Of a DNA stretch of 64,000 nt, positions 11,908 to 22,625 are shown piece after piece. Each line of letters opens with the position of its first letter. Within the stretch, counting starts at the first letter, position 1. The stretch is from Scolanthus callimorphus (taxonomy: Eukaryota; Cnidaria; Anthozoa; Actiniaria; Edwardsiidae). The stretch is from NCBI GenBank assembly GCA_033964015.1, contig CM066916.1, forward strand, positions 32,381,404 through 32,445,403, in the 5' to 3' direction. The position numbers and the translations under genes were made by a program. A model generated the notes under the pieces. That model searched no databases. It was given only the letters and a program-made list of their open reading frames with translations, and was not told where the DNA came from.

Positions 11908-12960
11908 GTTACATTATACTGAGAACCTTAACGGTACATCCTGGAAAAAACAATCATACACACGCATACAGTCCTTAGTTTAATCAAAACATGCTAACCG
12001 ATATATATACTGATATATGGAAAGCTTAAGAAATGGACTAGTGGGCAATGACAAAAAGAAATAACACAGGTGTATTTTTTTAAGGATGGATTAAATATTT
12101 TGGTATGCCATTTCAACGAGCTAACACGGTCAAACTGCTGGACCTTGACTCCCAAGTAACACATTGTTTTAATCCTGAAATGTCTCTTCATTTTTTTTAA
12201 TGTTGTTTAGTTATGAAAATATTTACAATTGTTGAAGGTCAAATTCTATAGCATTTTCAAGCCCTTAAACAAAATTAAAAACACAGACACGTCTTTAAAA
12301 CAATTTGTTACTTGGGAGTCATGGTCTAGCAGTTCGACCATATTACTGTAGATTGTTAAAATGGCACACCAAAATATTTAATCAATCCTGTAGAAAAAGT
12401 TATATTTACAGTGTATTAATAAGTGATTTCTTTTTGCCATAGACCACTAGTCTATGTCCTCTGAAAAGCAATCATACATGTCCTTAGTTTAACCCAAAAC
12501 ATGTCAACCTACTGTACTATATTGTTGGGAAGCTTAAACTACTCTTCCCAATAGGCTGCTACACCTCTTGATTTTTCAGCCATCGGTGGCTGTCTTAAAT
12601 TGATCGTTTGATCACCTTTTTATGTACATTGTACCACCTGATGCGTTGTTTATGTACCACGTAATCAGTATTTGTGGGTGTAAACTTTGGCAGTTTGGTG
12701 TGCCACATGTTTTCCTGCGTTCCTACGAAGTCTACGCCCACAAATGTTAATCACATGGTACTGTACATAAACAACTCATCATGTGGTACATAAAAAGGTG
12801 ATCACACAATCAATTTGAGAAAGCCGCCGACGGCCTGGGAAAAGTACAGTAGTTTAAGCTTCTTTACAATATATAACAGTAGGTTGACATGTTTTGGGTT
12901 AAACTAAGGACATGTATGATTGCTTTTCTCAGGACATGCTGCAAAGGTTCTCAGTATCCT
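11908..12960. mobile_element. Compound fold-back element, TTAA-flanked
   Basis: TTAA sits at 11904-11907 and 12961-12964, and the ends carry ACTGAGAACCTT and its complement. Inside are two successive hairpins. The first has arms at about 11920-12200 and 12290-12480 (CTTGACTCCCAAGTAACA versus TGTTACTTGGGAGTC). The second has arms at about 12463-12690 and 12728-12937 (ATGTCCTTAGTTTAACCC versus its complement). It belongs to the same family as the simpler 54621-55316 copy. No transposase is present. TTAA targets are used by piggyBac and Kolobok transposases. Confidence 0.7.
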
Positions 12961-13080
12961 TTAAGAGCTGGTTCTTATCTCCCTGATTTTGTATTGTATT
13001 GGTTCGTGGGGGTGTAGATACTGACATCAATAAAGCAATGATAGTGTGATTTGTATTTATTCCAAGTTTACATGGTATGT

Positions 13081-13330
13081 AAGTACCTTTTCTGAATTAA
13101 AAAAAAGTCCCACAAGGCCCCTCACACTCCAGCTGTTGATGCCCCTGTCAGCACCAGTGGTGTGTCAGCTCACTATACTGAGACTCCAAGCTTCAAACTG
13201 CGCACCAGTCAGTACCTCCTCAGCTCCATAGGCTGCAACTCTAGGGCTACAGGGTATTACCTTCACACACACCAGGTCTCTCACATGATTGATGTTGTCA
13301 TGGTGATAGATACAAATACATGCAGTACAT
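13081..13330 (+). pseudogene. Paralogue of the 15.9-16.2 kb minus-strand segment
   Basis: The plus strand here resembles the minus strand of 16175-15920: AAGTCCCACAAGGCCC then, further on, GTACCTCCTCAGCTCC. In one frame both copies end a peptide with KVPQGP..SSC followed by a stop (here at 13137-13139). Upstream splice structure is not visible in this copy, so it is probably a partial inverted duplicate rather than a gene. Confidence 0.35.
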
Positions 13331-13779
13331 GTTGATTAGACCGTCTGATAACATTCTGTTATTAAGAGAGCATGCCAGAGATCAAATCAATCCATATATA
13401 TCTCTCCCCCTGTGGGATTATCCAACTTTTGAAACAGACATCCTAACTTCCCCCACAATTAGGGCTGGAATGTCTATGACTCTGCTTTTGCGAAAGCCAA
13501 TCTGCACACTGAAATCATTTGATTTGTATTATCTTTAAAATCTTGTACATTATAACCTGCTATTTTATTATGTTAAAAGTAACTACTAATTAAACAACAG
13601 AAATTTAACAAGATAAGTTTAATTGCATAATTTAGACGAAAAATATACAAAACTACAATGTCAGACAAAATTTGAAAGTTATGACAGTTTTGGGTTGGAA
13701 TTATATTTTTTAACCTAGGACTGCTTATAGCTCTTTTTTTATTAGCCCTGTTCAACGTAAAGCAGAGCTGAATCATTAA

Positions 13780-14005
13780 AGAGCATGTGTCAGCTGCCAT
13801 TTTGACAGCATAGCAACATACCAAGTCGGAGAAAGCATCCATTTCCATCGGCTAATTTAGAGAATATAGAGCAATGTTCTCGATTGAATTTGGTAAATCA
13901 AATCTGCAACTTTGTTTTTAGATGTTTATTAAGACATTTTTACATGTAATTTGTCTTCTGATATCGAGCGAAAACAATAACAAAGGAGTGGCTGACACGG
14001 GCTCT
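13780..14005. mobile_element. MITE, TTAA-flanked, AGAGCC family
   Basis: The ends are AGAGCATGTGTCAGC and GGCTGACACGGGCTCT, flanked by TTAA on both sides. Related copies are at 25681-25908 (opposite orientation) and 35037-35246, and a fragment lies near 54480. All share the internal phrase CATTTCCATCGGCTAATTTAGAGAATATAGAGCAA (here cited only in part) and an AACAAAGGAGTGGCTGACAC end. Confidence 0.75.
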
Positions 14006-14044
14006 TTAAAGCAAAGTGAGTCCAACAAATCCAGAATTTATAAT

Positions 14045-14262
14045 GAATTTACATGATTCCAGAAAATATTAAATAACACCCTGAGAGAAGGGGTTGACAT
14101 GTTGACATGGGGGGGGGGGGGGGGGGGGGGGGTCAATTTACCTGATCTTTTCCATACAAATACTGTATTTTTCTTCGGAAATTCGAGAGGGGTGGGTGGG
14201 TCACTTTTCAACACCCTTCCGTCGGGGGGTATGGATATTTTTTGGAACCACACAATTCCAAT
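14045..14262. mobile_element. MITE of the GGTTCCAGAAAATATCC family
   Basis: The inverted ends are GATTCCAGAAAATAT and ATATTTTTTGGAACCACAC, with a 24-base G run at 14109-14132 inside. Related elements are seen at 15001-15073, 16182-16389 and 54213-54389, and a single end occurs near 47860-47885. Boundaries are approximate. Confidence 0.5.
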
Positions 14263-14858
14263 ATCCAAATATATTTTTCATGGAATCATGCAATTTGCAT
14301 TAACAATGTTTAAGTTAATGTATCCGCCTCACCCTGCCCATAATGCATTGCTTTGCCGCCATTTTGAATAATCAGAGACTTGATGACAAAAAGTGTTCAG
14401 GTTGAGCATACTGTAGTAGTACAAGAAACTAGTTAAGATTTTTGATTAAGTTGAGGAGGTTCTGTTGGTTATGAATCATGTACAAATATTGTAAACAGGC
14501 AAAGTAATGCTCTGGGGGCAGGGTGCGAATTGCAGTGTTTTAAGCCCTTAGTTAACTGACATAACAAAAGATCAGAATAAAAATAGAGCACAAAGGGTTC
14601 TGTTTGACTATGGGCCTTTAATGAGTTTTTTAATAATGATTAGTATCAGAGACCGGAGTTAGAATATTCTGCTTTATTATTCAGCACATCGATGCACTGC
14701 CCAAATATGGTCATTGGAACGCCAATAGCTGTCTTCTGTACATGACAGCTATCCTACGATATCCGTCTCTGAGAAAAATATGATGTTTGAGCTCGTAAAT
14801 AATACACAAAAGTCATTTTTTTCGGGGGGTTTTGTGCTATCGATGTGCTGAATAATAA

Positions 14859-14974
14859 AACCATTATCCTGCTCGATTTTGCAGAATATCGTCTGATTTT
14901 AGCCAACTCGGGACTTCGTCCCTCGTCGGCTAATTATCAGACGATATTCTGCGCAATCTCGCAGGATAATGGTT
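14859..14974. mobile_element. Short palindromic MITE
   Basis: Arms AACCATTATCCTGC.. and ..GCAGGATAATGGTT enclose a second complementary pair (GAATATCGTCTGAT and ATCAGACGATATTC) and a loop centred on GGGACTTCGTCCC. An outer inverted pair (TTTATTATTCAGCACATCG at 14673 and its complement at 14841-14859) suggests nesting. Confidence 0.6.
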
Positions 14975-16091
14975 AAGTATTGATTCATTGAGATTTATAA
15001 TGTGTGGTTCCAAAAAGTATCCACGGAAGGGTGTTGAAAAGTGGGGGGAAGGGTAATTTCTGGAACCACACAATTAATTTGACAAATAGTCACCAAATAG
15101 GGTATATCGCTGGAGTGCTTTCTCTAGAAATTAGTAATACTTATTTCATTTTCCTGATAATACTAATTCTTCAAAGTCACCAAAGTTTGTTACACAATAA
15201 TTTGCTATAATTAATTTATCTAGATTTATGTTCTATTTTATACTATTTGTTAGCATTGCTTACAGCGCCTTGAGTGATTTTTATGCATGATAGCAATTTC
15301 AATCAGGAATATTCAATTGAATTGAAATTTTGACTAGGGTACTCCTTCATTCATGTATTTTACATTGGTACTGTTTATTTTAGAATTTTTACATGATTAA
15401 GGAAATTCTGCTTTGATTGTGACCAACTGGGCCAGCACCGTGGTGACTACTTTTAGTTCTGCGGTAGGGTTTTAACTTTAGATCTATTGTAGGGTCTAAA
15501 AATGAGAATTTTTGGTCTCCACATGTACACCACTAAGAAAAGAATATATAAAATCCTTTTATAGATAATTAAGATAATGATGAGTATCATATATATATCA
15601 TTTTGATTATATCTTTAAACAATATTCCTTACTTTTTAAATGCAAAATTCAACTGTGGAATCCCCAAAAGTTAATCATACAGTTATTGGTTATTTTTATC
15701 TCCAAAAGTACGTGCAAACCATCCGTTAGTTACTCATTTTAGTAGCAGAGCTTCTCATCCGAGCCCGCCAAGGACTTAGATCATATTAGGATGCCTTAAA
15801 ATGTTTCAAAAGTATTTTGAATAATAACCCACCGACGCTAAATATGTTTGATCTGCTCTGGCATGCTACCTTAATCTGAATATGATCAGTCATGTACAGC
15901 ATACATTTGTACCTACCATCATGACAACATCAACAGCAAGACACGTAGAACATGTGAACAGCATCACCCTGTTGCACTAGAGCTGTAGCCTTGGGAGCTG
16001 AGGAGATACTGGCTGGTGAGCAGGTAGGAGCTTGAAGCCTCAGTACTGATGTAGCAAGTTGATACACCTACCGGTTTTGACATTTGGAGCA

Positions 16092-16604
16092 TCATTTACA
16101 GCTGGAGCCTTCAGGGCCTTGTGGGACTTTGCTTTCTTTACAATGCATACATTCTGTTTCCTACAACAACAAGTAGAACAAAATATTGTGTGATTCCATA
16201 AAAGATCCTTGCCCTCCCCGTGTACATTAAGGGTAGATTGGGGGTCAATTTGTCTGTTTTTCCCAATCATCTGCAGTATTTTTTACTTGAAATTCAAGAG
16301 TAACAGAAGGGAAAAGGGGTCATATTTCAACCCCTTTCCCTTGAGAAGGGTGGGTCAGTGATGGATATTTTCTGTAATCACACAATATTACAAAGCTGTG
16401 CAACAGTAGTTGAGCCAGCATCCTGCTAAACAAAGTCCTCAGTTGTACTTTGTACCTTTTTGGTGGATCTATTGGCTTCCAAAAGCTTGATGTTATTTCC
16501 TAAAATCACAAAGAATTGAAACTCCATCCATGGACAGTGTGAGTTCTCAGCTCCCTTAACAGACTCCTTGTGTTTCTCAAGTAAAAAAATGTCTGGCTCA
16601 ACTA
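16092..16604 (-). CDS. Possible 3' end of an unknown gene, two exons
   Basis: Two minus-strand blocks look like exons. The first, 16604-16456, follows a CCCCAG acceptor, is open for 49 codons (VEPDIFLLEKHKESVKGAEN..) and ends AAAAAG before GTACAA. The second, 16160-16092, follows TTGTTGTAG, joins in phase 0 and reads ETECMHCKESKVPQGPEGSSC plus Lys and a stop. The intron between them holds a MITE (16182-16389). I do not recognise the protein. The C-terminal KVPQGP..SSC is repeated in a paralogous copy near 13.1 kb, also ending in a stop. An alternative frame of the last block (SHKALKAPAVNDAP..) is also open, so the coding call is weak. No upstream exon was found. Confidence 0.33.
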
Positions 16605-17785
16605 CTGGGGCACAAAACAAAAAAGGGGGTAAAATGAAAAGGCTCTAAACATTTTACATAAAAATCTTCTGCAAGTTTGAAGCAGCTTGCCTATAGTTTA
16701 TTTTGGAAATTGTAAAAGTCTGGTCAAATTGCTGGACGAAACTAAAGATGTTGAATAACACAGTAAACAACAAACTAGAGTCTTGATTTGTAGCACATTA
16801 GAGCCTTTTCAAATTTGTGTGTAATTCCAGAAGAGATACAACCCCATATCACAGAGGGAAATTCCAGGGAGTTAGAGGTTCAATGAAATCATCTGTTATT
16901 TCCCATTAAATCAGTATTTTTCACTGGAAGTTCCATTTAGGGTGGGTCAGTGCTAAAGTAGTTTTAAATTCACTCTGTGATATGGATTATAGATCATATT
17001 CTGGAGTTACACTATGAAAAATTATCCAGACTCAGTTACAAGATGTTACAACCATGCTGTGCTTTTTTACATCGTTCAGTGAAGTGTGACTATCTTTTCA
17101 CTGAGATTCAATAGTCTTTAAAATGGACCATGTTTTTTCACTCAACATTATACTTTAGCATTCTGGAGTTATCCTTGATAGGAAATTCCTTTAAACAAAT
17201 TCGAGGAAAAAGCTCAGAGCAATTTTAAGTGAAATTCTAGAACTGTTACAAAGATAAATTCATGAAACTATGTGTCATTGGTTGAATGTGAGACATGTCC
17301 ATGTGAAAAAACTACCACACTTCATGGAAGGGTGTAAAATGAGTCACACAAAATCCACACACCTCTGTAGAGAACCCTTTTCACCTTAAACCACCCTGGA
17401 GTTGTTTTTTCTTCATGAACCCCCTGGGAACGATGTTTACCTACTCTTGAATTCAATATTTTGTGAATATCTTCCTGGCATTCTACTGTTCATAAAGGGT
17501 GCCCCAGCCAGAATATAATTCCCCACCCTGTAACTTCAGAATGATTTCCTTCATGACCACCTCAGATCCAAATTTTTAACAATTTCTGGAATTGTACTTT
17601 GCTATTAGGGTCCCACCCAAGAATTACAGGGTGCCCTAGGACTGCCCACCCTGGAAATCTAGAGATCCTTGTTGGGGTGTGTGAATCATTTGTGCAATTG
17701 CTGTATGGTGATCAGGTTTTATCAGTTTAGTCACAGATCTTCCCAAAGACCTCACTGGTCATGTAGCTCATGATGGCAACAGCTG

Positions 17786-19215
17786 GTTGTGGTCTGGCTG
17801 ATGGCCCTGCGCTATTGGCTGATGGCCCTGCACTACTGGCTGATGGCCCTGCCCTATTGGGCAGTCACAAAAAAATTGCATCCCAAAGTAGAGCTTGGAA
17901 TTCCAGGGTGGGCACCCTTAAAATATGAAATTCCAGGGTTGGTAAGCACAATTTCCAGGGTGGTCATGAGAAAAGCACTGGATTCCAGGGTGGGTGGTTC
18001 AAATGAAGAAAAAAACAAGGATGGTAGCTATGACTGGTGTCCTCAACAGGGGGTGTTCAAATTTTTTTGTGACTGCCCATTGGCTGATGGCCTTTTGCCA
18101 TTGACTGGATGATGGTGTGAAGGGCTCTGTCTGGCCTGGCTGATTGACTGGAGGGCTTGCTTTGCTATGGCTGATTGGCTGATGGTCTGAAGGGCTGATG
18201 GTATGCAGGGCACACTATGGCCTGGCTGATGGTATGCAGGGCACACTATGGTCTGGCGGATGGACTGGAAGGCTTGCTGTGGTCTGGCTGATGGAGTGAA
18301 GGGCTGACAATGGTCTGGCTGATGGTGCGAAGGGCTCACTCTGGTCTGGCTGATTGACTGTGAGGGCTTGTTGTGCTATGGCTGATGGTCTGAAGGGCTG
18401 ACTATGGTCTGGCTGATGGAGTGAAGGGCTGACTATGGTCTGGCTGATGGAGTGAATGGCTCACTGGTCTGGCTGATGGACTGGAGGGCTTGCTGTGGTC
18501 TGGCTGATGGTGTGAAGGGCTTGTTGTGGTCTGGCTGATGGTGTGAAGGGCTCACTATGGTCTGGCTGATGGACTGGAGGGCTCACTATGGACTGGCTGA
18601 TGGACTGAAGGGCTTGCTGTGGTCTGGCTGATGGACTGAAGGGCTCACTGTGGTCTGGCTGATGGACTGAAGGACTCACTGGTCTGGCTGATGGTCTGAA
18701 GGGCTCACTATGGACTGGCTGATTGACTGGAGGGCTCACTAATGGAGTGAAGGGCTCACTATGGTCTGGCTGATGGACTGGAGGGCTCACTATGGTCTGG
18801 CTGATGGACTGGAGGGCTCACTATGGACTGGCTGATGGACTGAAGGGCTAGCTGTGGTCTGGCTGATGGACTGAAGGGCTCACTGTGGTCTGGCTGATGG
18901 ACTGAAGGACTCACTGGTCTGGCTGATGGACTGGAGGGCTTGCTGTGGTCTGGCTGATGGTGTGAAGGGCTCACTATGGTCTGGCTGATGGACTGGAGGG
19001 CTCACTATGGTCTGGCTGATGGACTGGAGGGCTCACTAATGGAGTGAAGGGCTCACTATGGTCTGGCTGATGGTGTGAAGGGCTCACTATGGTCTGGCTG
19101 ATGGACTGGAGGGCTCACTATGGACTGGCTGATGGACTGAAGGGCTTGCTGTGGTCTGGCTGATGGACTGGGGGGCTAACTGGTCTGGCTGATGGACTGG
19201 AGGGCTCACTGTGGT
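17786..19215. repeat. ~31-bp minisatellite
   Basis: Dozens of copies of a unit like TCTGGCTGATGGACTGGAGG followed by GCTCACTATGG, period about 31 bp with shorter variants. It starts with a 21-bp sub-repeat (GCTGATGGCCCTGC..) at 17800-17860. Long minus-strand frames of the type HQPDHSEPF.. are by-products of the repeat. A small non-repetitive patch (17870-18060) interrupts the left end. Confidence 0.9.
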
Positions 19216-19329
19216 AGTGCGAAAAAATAAATATCAGGAAAAAATCCATTCATTGTTAAAACCAGATTCCCTGTGTTAGAGATTTTGGATTCGAAATTAA
19301 GCTGAACATATTTTTAATAATCTGGGTTA

Positions 19330-19560
19330 TCCTAAACCCAGGCTCATAAGTGGAGGGTTAGCGGGGTATTGAACCCCCCAGCCCCCCTTGGTGCCAGAAA
19401 AATCAGACTTTTGGTCACAAAACAGGTACGAAACACAACAAAATGCTATAAAATTGGTTTATACCGGTCAACAAACCCCCCTCCAAGAAATTCTTGGAGG
19501 GGGGTTTGTTGACCGGTATAAAAGAGCTACGGACCTGAAACCTCTAACCTTTTGTGACCC
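19330..19560. repeat. Dispersed repeat containing a perfect hairpin
   Basis: Similar to 57960-58145 (shared CAGGTACGAAACAC, AATGCTATAAA and CCCCCTCCAAGAA). Within it, 19460-19490 and 19491-19521 are exact reverse complements, starting TTATACCGGTCAACAAAC, with essentially no loop. The other copy lacks this mirror half, so the hairpin looks like a local inverted duplication. Confidence 0.7.
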
Positions 19561-19693
19561 CGGCTAGATATTTAACTCGCAACACTACATGGAAACTTGT
19601 AAAGTCAGCTACAACAGGGATGCCCTTACCATTCTGCAAGCTAAAACAGCAGATGCCATTATAGTGCATCCATATATTAGGGCTAAAGCAAAG

Positions 19694-19901
19694 GGCAATT
19701 CCAGAAAATATATGTACCCCAGGATAGCAGCATTTTGAAATTCTGAATGGGAGGGGGGTTTTTCAAGCTCGGAATTCTGCCTGCATGGTTTTTTTTAAGC
19801 ATGGGGGAGGGGGGTAAGCCATTTTGGAATTTCTGGATGCATGGGGGGGTGAAAAACTAGTGCTGCCCGTGGTGGGGGTACATATTTTCTGGAATGTTGC
19901 C
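19694..19901. mobile_element. MITE, GGCAATTCC ends, 5-bp duplication
   Basis: The ends GGCAATTCCAGAAAATA and TATTTTCTGGAATGTTGCC are flanked on both sides by CAAAG. A relative lies at 48355-48556 in a BCAT intron, with GAGCAATTCCAG and CTGGAATTGCCC ends. Confidence 0.65.
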
Positions 19902-20208
19902 CAAAGACAAATTGCACCTGATTTTGTACTGAGCACAAATTCGAGTAATGGCGACTACACAATATAATAATAATAACTTTATGAGACTGAATCTTTATGA
20001 GACTGAGTTGGGGTAAAGACGTTTTATCCATTCAATCGTGTGAAACTGCATAAAATTCTATAGGACTTGTCTAATGGAAGTAAATAAAACTTCAAGGGTA
20101 AATTCAGCGCAAAGGACATGACAAAACGTCTCAACTCAGTATCAAAGTCTACTCAAACGTAAATTGGTAGCTGGTAGCTAGTCGCCAAACGATAGTTTCA
20201 CTAGTGAA

Positions 20209-20841
20209 TAGGCTCGAGTCGATTGTGCTAGCATAATTTTTGGCATAATTTGTCAAAACGAGCATAATTTTTAGATGTTTTGTCAAAAAGCAATGCTAGC
20301 ATAATTTGTATTTTGAAGACCGGAAGTGCTAAAACCAGGCTCAAATATCCCTTATCGTAATGATAAATTGACTTCAGACATAAAGTAAGCTCTCCAAATA
20401 AACGGTCGGAGATGTCCAGGGTCTAGTTGGGATAGTTTTTTTTTAGTTTTTTCGGGGGAAGAACCGGAACCGGAAGTCTAGAAAACCTTGTTCCCAGTCC
20501 CACTCTCATAGGTGTGACAACGTGACAAAATGGCGTCCTCCACCCCCGAAGCAGAGTCCTTGCTTACTGTGTTTTGTATAAGTCGTTATACATATAATTC
20601 ATTGAGCTGCTGTAATAGCGCCGGGTTTCAGCCCGCACAGTATTACTTATCTCATCTAAGAGATTTATTAATATAAGAGGTTAATAAAACTCACCTTTCT
20701 TACTGTTTTGCCCATTTTTTGTCGAGCATAATATTGAAAAAAAGTAGCATAATTTTGAAAAACGAGCATAATTTGGACAAAAAACGAACAGTGCTACTAG
20801 CATAATATGCCAGTTTTACTAGCACAATCGACTCGAGCCTA
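20209..20841. mobile_element. hAT-type MITE with 8-bp target duplication
   Basis: The inverted ends are TAGGCTCGAGTCGATTGTGC and its complement. The 8 bp CTAGTGAA occur immediately before (20201-20208) and after (20842-20849) the element. An 8-bp duplication and a TAGG start are typical of the hAT superfamily. Many internal AGCATAATTT copies near both ends resemble hAT subterminal transposase-binding repeats. No transposase is encoded. Confidence 0.82.
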
Positions 20842-20929
20842 CTAGTGAAGTCTACTCAAACGTAAATCGGCAGCTGGTACTGTAGCTAGTAGCCAAACGA
20901 TAGTGTTATCGTTTCACTAGTGAACATCG

Positions 20930-21727
20930 TTTATAGGCCTTTTCATATCAGACCCACCAATATGTTTTGCCTTGCTACGGGCCTGATGAAATATGTTTAT
21001 TTGACGAGTGTGAAAGCACTGCAGTTACCAGTTCTTCTTGTATCCCTCTGTAGTATGTAATGGTGAAGTTGAGCTAGAAGGCATAAATAAAAGTACCGTA
21101 AATTGCTTAAAGCTTGTTTGTTGTCGTCCGACCAGCTTCTCATTAAACTTTGGTATCTGAGTAAAATGTATATAAACTCTTAAAAGAGTAGAAAGCAACG
21201 TTCAAGGAGAGTAACAGGACTCATACTTACCATAATCACTGCCTAAACCTTTTATGGAGCTGACAGTTTCTAGCTGTGAAGTCAAGCTGGTGAGTTCGTC
21301 TTGTTTCTTGGCTCAAAGTATCGAGCACATGGCCGCCATTTCTATCTCGGGACCAAGCAAATAATTTGCATTTTAAATTTCGCGCTATTAGTTCCAGTCT
21401 CGCGCGATTTGAATCGCATCGAGACATATAGTAGTGACTTTTTTTTTTTTTTAAGTAGTGACTAGCTGATGCCCGTGAAAAATTCACGGAGTGCAAGGGG
21501 GAAAATTCTTGCTTATATATATTATTCTCTTAAAACAAATGGAAAAAAGAAATCAACGTAGAATAAGATTTGCTCTCTGGTGTCATTTTCATTTAGCGCG
21601 CGCCCGTGAAGCAAGGGCAGGGAGTGGTTTACGTTTTTTCATGGCCAGTGGTGTACGTTTGTTCAAACACAACTCAGTGAAAAGACAAAATTGTTGTGAA
21701 AAGACAAAAATAAAAACAGGACCATAC
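20930..21727. other. No gene recognised
   Basis: Starts with a direct repeat of the DNA left of the hAT element (TCTACTCAAACGTAAAT at about 20145 and 20851). The remainder is unremarkable apart from a T/A run at 21439-21452. Confidence 0.4.
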
Positions 21728-21800
21728 CTTTAGATTCCGTGAGCTGGAGCGTCGTATGGCGACCTTCAGTACGACCACTCCAGAGATTTCGGCCCTGACA
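21728..21800. repeat. Dispersed repeat shared with 60.06-60.17 kb
   Basis: The minus strand here and the plus strand at about 60060-60170 share GTCGCCATACGACGCT, GAAATCTCTGG and, at the far end, GTATGGTCCTGT. The order is the same. The nature of the repeat is unknown. Confidence 0.55.
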
Positions 21801-21866
21801 GTCGCTATCCGAGTTTTGAACCGCTCATTAGAGGGCAGAAGCTCAAATTATTCTTATTTAATTTAC

Positions 21867-22006
21867 CTGTAGACGCTTCTCGAAGACACCTAAATCACTG
21901 GATAGTCTCTGGCGAGTATCAATACCAGGGTACTTGTCGCGACTGAACGTCGCTTCCATCTGGTCAAGCTGATGACGTGTGAACGCGGTTCTCCTTCTGC
22001 GCTGAG
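21867..22006 (-). CDS. Homeobox exon, PRD-class (paired-like)
   Basis: A 140-bp minus-strand exon bounded by TTTGCAG acceptor and CAG-GTAAAT donor. It encodes QRRRRTAFTRHQLDQMEATF then SRDKYPGIDTRQRLSSDLGV and FEKRLQ, the arm, helix 1, helix 2 and start of helix 3 of a homeodomain. It ends exactly at homeodomain position 46, where many paired-like genes have an intron before WFQNRR. The YPGID motif and basic arm recall Hesx/Anf- and Dux-type members, and RTAFTRHQLDQME resembles Otx/paired-like helices. Helix 3 must be in a downstream exon, which I could not find between 21.8 kb and the left part of the window. The protein would be a nuclear sequence-specific DNA-binding regulator. An open frame with a good start at 23091-22732 has no convincing donor, so I do not join it. 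Confidence 0.82.
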
Positions 22007-22152
22007 CTGCAAATAGGGGAAGAGGACAAACAATTGTTTCTTTTAAGGAGCCCGATTTTGTTAGGGGAATGGATGGGTGGTGGGACAAAGTAACTTAGAA
22101 AATGTGAACATGAACAGCGCGGCCAAATGCAACACCTGTAGGTGATTATTTA

Positions 22153-22258
22153 ACAATTAGACCTCAAGGCCGAATGTGCTATGATAAATAGACCATGAGG
22201 CCGAAGGCCGAATGGTCTATTGATATCATAGCACATGAGGACGAGAGGTCTAATTGTT
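22153..22258. mobile_element. Short palindromic MITE
   Basis: Arms AACAATTAGACCTC and GAGGTCTAATTGTT, with inner pairs (GTGCTATGATA and TATCATAGCAC; AATAGACCAT and ATGGTCTATT) and a GGCCGAAGGCC centre. Confidence 0.65.
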
Positions 22259-22491
22259 TTAGTATAAACCAACTAGTTGGTCGGATTTGGCAATGAATTC
22301 CATTATTTTATGTTGAAAAAATCAAGTTTTCTTGCAAAAAAAGGTGGTGGTTTTGCCAGGCACGGTCTATCACTAATAGACCATTAGTAGCTCAGCCAAT
22401 CAGAATGCAGGATTTGTAATACACCATTAGTTGGTTTATAGTAATAGCGAGAAAACGAACCTCTCGACCAACAATCAGCGCGCGGAAATTC

Positions 22492-22625
22492 TTATAATCA
22501 CTTGAGCAATTATACTAAATAATTAATAAATAACAGGACTCCATGCTTGTCCAAAAGGGATACTCTTGAGCAATTATACTAAATAATTAATAAATAACAG
22601 GACTCCATGCTTGTCCAAAAGGCGG
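22492..22625. repeat. Direct tandem duplication, ~58 bp
   Basis: CTTGAGCAATTATACTAAAT and the following bases through CTTGTCCAAAAGG occur twice in a row, at about 22500 and 22564. The two copies are almost identical, so this is a recent duplication. Confidence 0.75.

Noticed and set aside
18043..18974. Repeat proteins (HQPDHSEPF type) on the minus strand
   Set aside because: Translation of the 31-bp minisatellite; no splice sites or start context.
17786..19215. CRISPR-like array
   Set aside because: Units are contiguous with no unique spacers, and the genome is eukaryotic; it is a minisatellite.
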